Below are positions 53,769-59,143 of a DNA stretch of 59,143 nucleotides, one piece after another. Position numbers and translations under genes: made by a program. The notes under the pieces were generated by a model. It was not told the DNA's origin. It saw nothing but the letters and a program-made list of their open reading frames with translations, and ran no database searches. The DNA is from Gemmatimonadota bacterium. GTDB taxonomy: Bacteria > Gemmatimonadota > Gemmatimonadetes > Gemmatimonadales > Gemmatimonadaceae. The DNA lies in NCBI GenBank assembly GCA_016182795.1, contig JACPFW010000043.1, forward strand, positions 1 through 59,143. Reading direction: 5' to 3'. The first letter of the stretch is position 1, and each line of letters begins with the position of its first letter.

Positions 53769-56555
53769 CTACGGGCGCCACGACAGGCCGGCCTGCACTC
53801 CGCGGCCGATGCGGTACGACTCGCGCGTGACGGTGCCCTGCGTGGTGCGGTATGGCGCGTCGAGCAGGTTTTTGGCGTCCACACGCGCCGTGAGCGCGCC
53901 GCTCACGGGGAGGCGCAGCGACAGGTCGAGCACGCCGCGCGCGCGGTCGATCACGTCGGGGAGCGGCGCATCGCCGGCCGCATCGATGCGGTCGCCGACC
54001 ATGTTGAAGAGCACGGTGACGCTGGAGGTGCCGCTCCGACTCACCCACGTGAGGCCCGAGTTCAGCACAAACGGCGCCTGACCCACCATCCGACGCGTCA
54101 GGTTCGTGGCGCTGGCCTGCGTGTTGACGGGAAGCTCGATACGGCTCTGCATGACCGTCAGGTTCGTGAACGCCTGCACCGACGCGAGCCAGTCGGCAAC
54201 CATCGACAGGGACTTTCGCGCTTCGAGCTCGAGCCCAAGGTTCTGCGCGCGCTGTGCGTTGGCGTAGAACACGGTGCGCGTCCCTGAGCCGGCGGCGCGG
54301 TACACGCGCTCGATGGGCTGGTCGAAGGTCTTGTGGAAGACAGCGACGCTCAGCACCTCGTTGGCGTGCGGATACCACTCCCAGCGTGCGTCGAGGTTGA
54401 CCACGCTGGTGCGCGCCAGCTGATCATTGCCCTGCACGTCGTCGCCGTTGAGCACGTCGCGGCTCTTGATGGGCGACAGCTCCCGGTATTCCGGACGCGC
54501 GAGCGTGCGCGACGCCGACAGCCGGAGCTGCTGATCGCGCGGAAGCGTGAGGGTCGCGGCGAGCGACGGCAGCAGGTCGTTCCACCGCTTGGCGGTGCTG
54601 AGCGGTGACCCGAGCGTCGACACCGCGTTCACGTCCAGCTGATCCCATTCGGCGCGGGCGCCGCCAATGACGCGCAGCCATCGCGCGGCCGCCCACTCGC
54701 CCATCAGGTAAGCCGCCGCGAGGCGGTCGCGGGCGCCGTACGAGCCGCCCTGCGCCAGCGGCGCGATGTCGAAGACGTGCGAGTTGGCGGTGGCGAAGCG
54801 GCCGTCGAAGATCTGTTCCGGGCGGAGCGCGCGCACGCTGTCGGGGGCGCCGGGCGCGCTGATGCTGAACGCCCGCGTGTCGGCGTCACGGTCGGTGTGC
54901 CGCACAAGTCCGCCGACCTTGATGCGGTGCTGGGCGCCGGCGGGGCCGAACACGAGCTGATAATTGGCGCGTCCCTCGCGATTCGTCTCGCGCAGCGTGG
55001 AGAAGGTGCGAACGGCGCCGCCGTTGCCGGTGCTGAGCCACCGCAGCACCTCGCCCGAGCCGGACGGGCCGCGCTCAATCTGCTGCACGAACTCGGAGCG
55101 ATCGGGTTCGTCGCGGTTCACGCGCGCGTCCGTCACCGCCCAGTCAAACGTGTGCGCCTCGCCGACGGCGTGTTCGGCGCCCATCTGCACAGAGCGCACC
55201 GAGCGCTGCACGTACTGCATGCGCTGGATGCGGGCCTCGATGCCCTCGTTCTCAAACGACCCGCGCTCCGTGCGCGTGCTGTTGTCGGCCGAGCGATTGT
55301 AGAGGGCGTTGAACAGCAAGCGCGAGTGACGCCCCGCCATCGTGCTCAGGTTGGCCAGGCCGCCCCAGAGGACGCTCTGGGACGTGGTTGCCCCGGTGAA
55401 GCGGTCGATCTCGGTTGTGCTTCCCTTCACGGTGCCGCGGTCGGCCAGGGCCCGCACCTGGTCGTTCTTCGTGTCGACGCCCTGCGAGAGCGTCCCCGAT
55501 ACGAGATAGCCGATGCGCTGCCCAAAGAGCAGGGGATCGTCGCCCCCCACCGCAAACGAACCGTTCAGGTTCGGTGAGCCGGTCGCGGCCAGCGGCGACC
55601 AAGCATTGCGGAACTGGCTCACGATCAGGTTCTTGTCCCCCTGCGACAGGTTCAGCCCCTGAAAGTTGCCCACTTCGCGCAGCAACGCGGGGAGCGCGCG
55701 CTTGTTGCCGACCATCGCGAACCGCTCTCCGCCGACGCCCTGCGCGAGATGGACGTCGCGGCCGGTCGCGCCGGCCGCATAGCCCGACCCGACCTGCGCA
55801 CTGTAGGCGCGTTCGGCGGGGAACTCGCGCGTCTTGATGTCCACCTGCGCCCCGGAGAAGTCGCCGGGCTGGTCGGGGGTGAACGTCTTGGTGGTCGTGA
55901 TGGACTGCAGCAGACCGGCGGGGAACAGGTCGAGCGGAACGACCCGCTTCTCCGGCTCGGGACTCGGCACGCGGGCGCCGTTCAGTGAGCTGGTGGTGTA
56001 GCGCTCGCCGAGTCCGCGCACAAAGACATACTTGCCGTCCTGCACCGTCACGCCGCTGACGCGCTGTACCGCCTGCGCCGCGTTGCCGTCGGGGCTCTTC
56101 TGGATCTGCTCTGCCGTCACGGCGCTGACGACCCCGGTGCTGTTGCGCTGGCGGTCGAGCGCTTCGGTCACCGTGCCGCGCTCGGCGGCGGCCGTGACCA
56201 CCTGCGCCGTCAGGCGAAAGGTGGCCGGCTCGAGCGTGATGCTCTGTTCGAGCGACTGGCCCGGTTCGAGCATCAGGCCGGTGACCGTCTTGGGAGTGAA
56301 GCCGATGCGCCGAAGGTGGATGGTTACGGTCCCCGCACCAACGCGTCCGATGCTGAAGCGGCCGTCGACACCGGTGGCGGTGCCCTGCGTGGTGCCGACC
56401 ACCTGCACACCGACATCGGGAAGTCCGAGGCCGGTCGCGGCGTCAATGACGCGGCCTACGATGCGTCCGTGGCGGTCCTGCGCGGCGAGAGAGGACGGCG
56501 CGGTGAGCGCGGCGGCGTATGCGAAGAGCGAAAGAAGTCGAAGCGAGAGTCTCAT
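53769..56555 (-). CDS. TonB-dependent outer-membrane receptor
   Basis: A 928-residue receptor. A signal peptide (LSLFAYAAALTAPSSLAAQ) precedes a carboxypeptidase-regulatory-like domain (residues about 28-115: GRIVGRVIDAATGLGLPDVGV), then a plug domain with VFVRGLGERYTTSSLNG and PDQPGDFSGAQVDIKTREFP, and a 22-strand barrel to the end GRGVQAGLSWRP. The PGDFSG branch is of the Oar/CirA-like class. Its ligand is unknown, but the genes on either side (phoU-pstBB-pstA upstream; lipoprotein, ppx, ppk downstream) point to phosphate or an organophosphate. Candidate PHO boxes lie 60-103 nt upstream. Confidence 0.93.
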   Translation of the reverse strand: MRLSLRLLSLFAYAAALTAPSSLAAQDRHGRIVGRVIDAATGLGLPDVGVQVVGTTQGTATGVDGRFSIGRVGAGTVTIHLRRIGFTPKTVTGLMLEPGQSLEQSITLEPATFRLTAQVVTAAAERGTVTEALDRQRNSTGVVSAVTAEQIQKSPDGNAAQAVQRVSGVTVQDGKYVFVRGLGERYTTSSLNGARVPSPEPEKRVVPLDLFPAGLLQSITTTKTFTPDQPGDFSGAQVDIKTREFPAERAYSAQVGSGYAAGATGRDVHLAQGVGGERFAMVGNKRALPALLREVGNFQGLNLSQGDKNLIVSQFRNAWSPLAATGSPNLNGSFAVGGDDPLLFGQRIGYLVSGTLSQGVDTKNDQVRALADRGTVKGSTTEIDRFTGATTSQSVLWGGLANLSTMAGRHSRLLFNALYNRSADNSTRTERGSFENEGIEARIQRMQYVQRSVRSVQMGAEHAVGEAHTFDWAVTDARVNRDEPDRSEFVQQIERGPSGSGEVLRWLSTGNGGAVRTFSTLRETNREGRANYQLVFGPAGAQHRIKVGGLVRHTDRDADTRAFSISAPGAPDSVRALRPEQIFDGRFATANSHVFDIAPLAQGGSYGARDRLAAAYLMGEWAAARWLRVIGGARAEWDQLDVNAVSTLGSPLSTAKRWNDLLPSLAATLTLPRDQQLRLSASRTLARPEYRELSPIKSRDVLNGDDVQGNDQLARTSVVNLDARWEWYPHANEVLSVAVFHKTFDQPIERVYRAAGSGTRTVFYANAQRAQNLGLELEARKSLSMVADWLASVQAFTNLTVMQSRIELPVNTQASATNLTRRMVGQAPFVLNSGLTWVSRSGTSSVTVLFNMVGDRIDAAGDAPLPDVIDRARGVLDLSLRLPVSGALTARVDAKNLLDAPYRTTQGTVTRESYRIGRGVQAGLSWRP

Positions 56556-56614
56556 GGGCGGCTCGTGTGGGTCGGGAGGAACCTCCGGACAGCACGAACA
56601 GTCCTATCGGCCGG

Positions 56615-56658
56615 CTACGGTCCGTTCACGGCTTCGCAACGGCCGCGTAACGACGAAG
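56615..56658. promoter_or_regulatory. candidate PHO-box array upstream of the TonB receptor
   Basis: Four 11-mers lie head to tail on the plus strand: CTACGGTCCGT, TCACGGCTTCG, CAACGGCCGCG, TAACGACGAAG, each with ACGG or ACGA at positions 3-6. The exact 11-bp spacing and the promoter-proximal place, 60 nt from the receptor ATG, are those of PhoB/PhoP direct-repeat sites. The sequence itself is closer to the GTTCACC-type actinobacterial unit than to E. coli CTGTCAT. A possible minus-strand -10, TAGGAC, lies at 56603-56608. Confidence 0.55.
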
Positions 56659-56683
56659 GGCCGGATCGTGGGAGATCCGGCCC
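56658..56683 (-). terminator. terminator after phoU
   Basis: GGGCCGGATC (56658-56667) and GATCCGGCCC (56674-56683) form a perfect 10-bp stem with a 6-nt loop. On the minus strand it follows the phoU stop by 32 nt and is followed by TTCGTCGTT. It ends the pst-phoU operon and separates it from the receptor gene. Confidence 0.7.
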
Positions 56684-56715
56684 CTCTGGCATCCTGCGCC
56701 GTCCTGATCGGGCGG

Positions 56716-57405
56716 CTACAGCCCCCGCTCGGCGCGATGCTTGATCTGCTTGCCCTCAGCGAGGAATACCGCGTCCTCGCTGATGTTGGTGGCCAGGTCG
56801 GCGACACGCTCGAGGTTGCGGCTGACGAGCAGCAGCTCGAGTCCCGGGTTGATGGTGCGCGGGTCGGCCATCATGTGGGTGAGCAGCACGCGGAACAGCG
56901 AGTCGTGCATCGCATCCACGGCGTCGTCGCGGCCGCAGACATCGCGCCCCAGCACGCCGTCGGCGCGAACGAACGCGTCGAGCGCGTCGGCGAGCATGCC
57001 ACGGGCGCGCTTGGCCATCTCGGCCATCGACGGCTCGGGCGCGACGCGCGTGGGGAGCGCGAGCAGGCGCAGCGCACACTGGGCGATGTTGACGGCGTGG
57101 TCGCCGACGCGCTCCAGGTCGCTGGTCACCTTGATCGCGCTGACGAGGAACCGGAGGTCGCGCGCCATCGGCTGCTGCAGCGCGAGCAGCTCCACGGCGA
57201 GCTGTTCCGCGTCGAGCTCCATGCGGTCGATCTCGCGGTCGGCCTCGATGACGGCCTGCGCCTTGCCCGCGTCGCGCGTGAGCAGCGCGTCGACGGAGAG
57301 TTCCACCAACTCCTCGGCGCGCGCCGACATCGCGAGCAGCTGCTGCTTGAGCGCGCCGAGCTGGTCATGAAAGTGCCGGAAGCCGGCGGTGGGTTCGGCA
57401 GTCAT
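56716..57405 (-). CDS. phoU: phosphate signalling protein PhoU
   Basis: A 229-residue two-repeat helical-bundle protein. The metal-binding ExxxD motifs are in [13 protein letters not shown] (repeat 1) and [15 protein letters not shown] (repeat 2). PhoU links the Pst transporter to the PhoR kinase and represses the Pho regulon when phosphate is plentiful. The ATG overlaps the stop of the upstream pstB by 4 nt. Confidence 0.96.
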   Translation of the reverse strand: MTAEPTAGFRHFHDQLGALKQQLLAMSARAEELVELSVDALLTRDAGKAQAVIEADREIDRMELDAEQLAVELLALQQPMARDLRFLVSAIKVTSDLERVGDHAVNIAQCALRLLALPTRVAPEPSMAEMAKRARGMLADALDAFVRADGVLGRDVCGRDDAVDAMHDSLFRVLLTHMMADPRTINPGLELLLVSRNLERVADLATNISEDAVFLAEGKQIKHRAERGL

Positions 57406-58209
57406 CCGAATCTCCCGGTGATGTACGCTTCGGTGCGCTCCTCACGGGGGGCCGTGAAGAGATGGTCAGTGGGGCCGTGCTCAACGAGCCGGCCGAGGTA
57501 GAAGAACGCCGTCTGGTCGGACACGCGTCCGGCCTGCTGCAGGTTATGCGTGACAATGACGATCGTGAGGTCCTGTTTCAACTCCCACAGGAGCTCCTCG
57601 ATGTGCTGCGTGGCGATGGGGTCCAGCGCCGACGCCGGCTCGTCGAGGAGCAGCACTTCGGGCTCGTTGGCGAGGGCCCGGGCGATGCACAGACGCTGCT
57701 GTTGGCCCCCGGAGAGTCCCAGGGCGCTCGTGCGGAGCCGGTCCTTCACCTCGTCCCACAGCGCGGCGCGGCGCAGCGCGTGCTCCACCACGTCGTCCAG
57801 CTCGCTGTGCGACGGACGGCGGTTGAGGCGCGGGCCCCACGCGACATTGTCGTAGATCGACTTGGGGAACGGGTTCGAACGCTGAAAGACCATCCCGACC
57901 CGCTGGCGCAGCTGCACCACGTCGAGGCCGCGGTCGAGCACGTCATCGCCGTCGAGCAGAATGCGCCCGGTGCTGCGCGCGCCGGGGAGCAGGTCGTGCA
58001 TGCGGTTGATGCTGCGCAGAAACGTGCTCTTGCCGCAGCCGGAGGGGCCGATGAGCGCGGTGACCGCGCGCGGCGCGACGCGCGACGTCGAGCGAGATGT
58101 TGAACAACGCCTGCTTGGGGCCGTACCAGAACGAATAGTCCTGCACGGCGAGCGCGCCGGTGTGGGCGCGCTCCGGTGCCTGAATTGGCGCCACGACGGG
58201 TGAGGTCAT
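57402..58209 (-). pseudogene. pstB: pstB-type phosphate ABC ATPase frameshifted by a 7-bp duplication
   Basis: The N-terminal part (MTSPVV...FNISLDVA) and the C-terminal part ([41 protein letters not shown], ending EAYITGRFG) are in different frames. The break is at 58073-58086, where the 7-mer GCGCGAC is present twice in tandem. Deleting one copy restores a 266-residue PstB with [13 protein letters not shown], the exact spacing seen in the intact neighbour. All catalytic motifs are otherwise intact, so the mutation is recent, an assembly error, or a slippage switch. As written, the gene gives no functional ATPase. It overlaps phoU and the second pstB by 4 nt each. Confidence 0.88.
58073..58086. 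repeat. exact 7-bp tandem duplication inside pstB
   Basis: GCGCGAC at 58073-58079 is repeated at 58080-58086 (GTCGCGC twice on the coding strand). It adds one codon-breaking 7-nt step just before the Walker A motif and fully accounts for the frameshift. Confidence 0.93.
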
Positions 58210-59036
58210 CCGAACCGTCCGGTGATGTACGCTTCCGTGCGCTCGTCCGCCGGCGACGTGAACAGGCGCGAGGTCGGCGCCACTTCGACGAGATCGCCCA
58301 GCAGCATGAACGCCGTGCGGTCCGACACGCGCGCCGCCTGCTGCATGTTGTGCGTGACGATCACAACCGTCACCTCGCCGCGCAGTTCGTACACCAGCTC
58401 CTCGACTTTCTGGGTGCTGAGTGGATCGAGCGAGGCCGTCGGCTCGTCGAGCAGCAGCACCTTGGGGCGCGTGGCCAGCGCGCGGGCGATGCACAGCCGC
58501 TGCTGCTGGCCGCCCGACAGCGCGACGGCGCTGTCATTCAGGCGGTCCTTCACTTCGTCCCACAGCGCAGCGCGGCGCAGCGCCCACTCGGCGATCTCGT
58601 GCTGCTCGGCGCGCGACGGCGCGCGGCGTCCGGCGGCGCGGAAGCCGGCGGTCACGTTGTCGCGAATCGACATCGTCGGGAACGGCGTCGGACGCTGGAA
58701 CACCATGCCGATGCGGCGGCGCACCTCAATGGGATTCACCGCGCGGTCGTAGATGTCCTTGCCCTCCAACAGCACTTCCCCTTCCACGCGCGCCGTCGAC
58801 ACCGTCTCGTGCATCCGGTTGAGGCAACGCAGGAGCGTGCTCTTGCCGCATCCCGACGGGCCGATGATGGCCGTGACCTGGCCTTCAAGGAAGTCGAGGT
58901 TCACGTCCTTGACGGCGCGATGCGCGCCAAAGAACGCGTCGAGTTCGCGCACGGACACCAACGCGCTCGCGGGCGCGCTCAACTCGGCCGTCGGCGCCGG
59001 CACCGCCGTGACGACGCGCGGCTCAGTCGTGGCCAT
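58206..59036 (-). CDS. pstB: phosphate ABC transporter ATP-binding protein, intact copy
   Basis: A 276-residue PstB. Walker A is [10 protein letters not shown]-loop [10 protein letters not shown], signature [15 protein letters not shown], Walker [15 protein letters not shown]-loop VTHNMQQ, and the EAYITGRFG end is shared with the second copy. It energises high-affinity phosphate import. The start at 59036 (MATTEP) was chosen over one 11 codons upstream and overlaps the pstA stop by 14 nt. The two PstB copies have clearly diverged outside the motifs. Confidence 0.95.
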   Translation of the reverse strand: MATTEPRVVTAVPAPTAELSAPASALVSVRELDAFFGAHRAVKDVNLDFLEGQVTAIIGPSGCGKSTLLRCLNRMHETVSTARVEGEVLLEGKDIYDRAVNPIEVRRRIGMVFQRPTPFPTMSIRDNVTAGFRAAGRRAPSRAEQHEIAEWALRRAALWDEVKDRLNDSAVALSGGQQQRLCIARALATRPKVLLLDEPTASLDPLSTQKVEELVYELRGEVTVVIVTHNMQQAARVSDRTAFMLLGDLVEVAPTSRLFTSPADERTEAYITGRFG

Positions 59037-59143
59037 GGCCAAAGCGGGAGCGGGTGACAAAGCGGGCAATGAGGCTGATGACGAGGATGAGGGCGAGGAG
59101 GACGAGCGAGCCTGCCCAGGCCAGCGCGTGCCACTCCTCGTAG
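59023..59143 (-). CDS. pstA: phosphate ABC transporter permease PstA, C-terminal end (partial)
   Basis: The last 40 codons of a permease are visible: [11 protein letters not shown] followed by a hydrophobic helix [19 protein letters not shown] and the tail RSRFGHGHD, typical of the PstA C-terminus. The stop overlaps the following pstB. The rest of the gene, and probably pstC and pstS, lie outside the window. Confidence 0.85.
   Translation of the reverse strand, partial: YEEWHALAWAGSLVLLALILVISLIARFVTRSRFGHGHD

Overview
The window is about 59 kb of GC-rich, gene-dense chromosome from a Gram-negative bacterium. LPS-type enzymes, TonB-dependent proteins, lipoproteins and beta-barrel proteins all imply an outer membrane. 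The combination fits Gemmatimonadota best: a clade II (Sec/lipoprotein-type) nosZ cluster, secreted proteins with carboxypeptidase-like plus TonB-plug domains, and an FHA-GAF-cyclase. This assignment is inferred from gene content; no 16S gene or database search supports it. Nothing indicates a plasmid, prophage, insertion sequence or CRISPR array.

Layout. 0-6.1 kb (minus): an overlapping run of M48 peptidase, purD, mutM and a GIY-YIG nuclease, preceded by a trans-sulfuration enzyme and a short AMP-binding protein. 6.2-9.5 kb (plus): glmM-glmS for UDP-GlcNAc precursors. 9.5-13.5 kb (minus): a secreted plug-domain protein, cydBA (bd oxidase) and a TPR membrane protein. 13.6-14.7 kb: dtd and maf. 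14.7-21.8 kb: nitrous-oxide reduction, with an NsrR-type regulator divergent from nosZ, a nosB-like gene, nosL, nosD, nosF, nosY and a cytochrome c. 21.9-26.9 kb (minus): trpE, FHA-GAF-cyclase, Kdo-kinase-like and heptosyltransferase-like genes, the last three coupled by 4-nt overlaps. 27-32 kb (plus): an outer-membrane protein, a GspE/PilB ATPase fused to a response-regulator receiver, and a Nudix hydrolase. 32-44.3 kb: protein quality control (dnaK, a DegP-like protease, tig-clpP-clpX-lon, engB) with tRNA-Leu(UAG) and a TPR protein. 44.6-45.4 kb: rhomboid protease.

45.6-59.1 kb is a phosphate/polyphosphate island. DUF47, PiT and ppk1 are on the plus strand. Facing them are ppx, two lipoproteins, a TonB-dependent receptor, phoU, two pstB genes and the end of pstA. 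The first pstB in the window (57.4-58.2 kb) is frameshifted by an exact 7-bp tandem duplication. Direct 11-bp ACGG repeats upstream of both the receptor and the large lipoprotein resemble PHO boxes, suggesting that this outer-membrane pair belongs to the phosphate regulon.

A second theme is non-coding. Three families of short tandem repeats occupy intergenic spacers: an 11-bp unit (TCTGTTGTYTC) at five loci between 35.9 and 44.6 kb, a 7-bp unit (TCTACCA) at three loci spread over 36 kb, two of them hairpin-forming, and a 13-bp unit directly upstream of lon. They abut start or stop codons and strong hairpins and are not explained by any gene.
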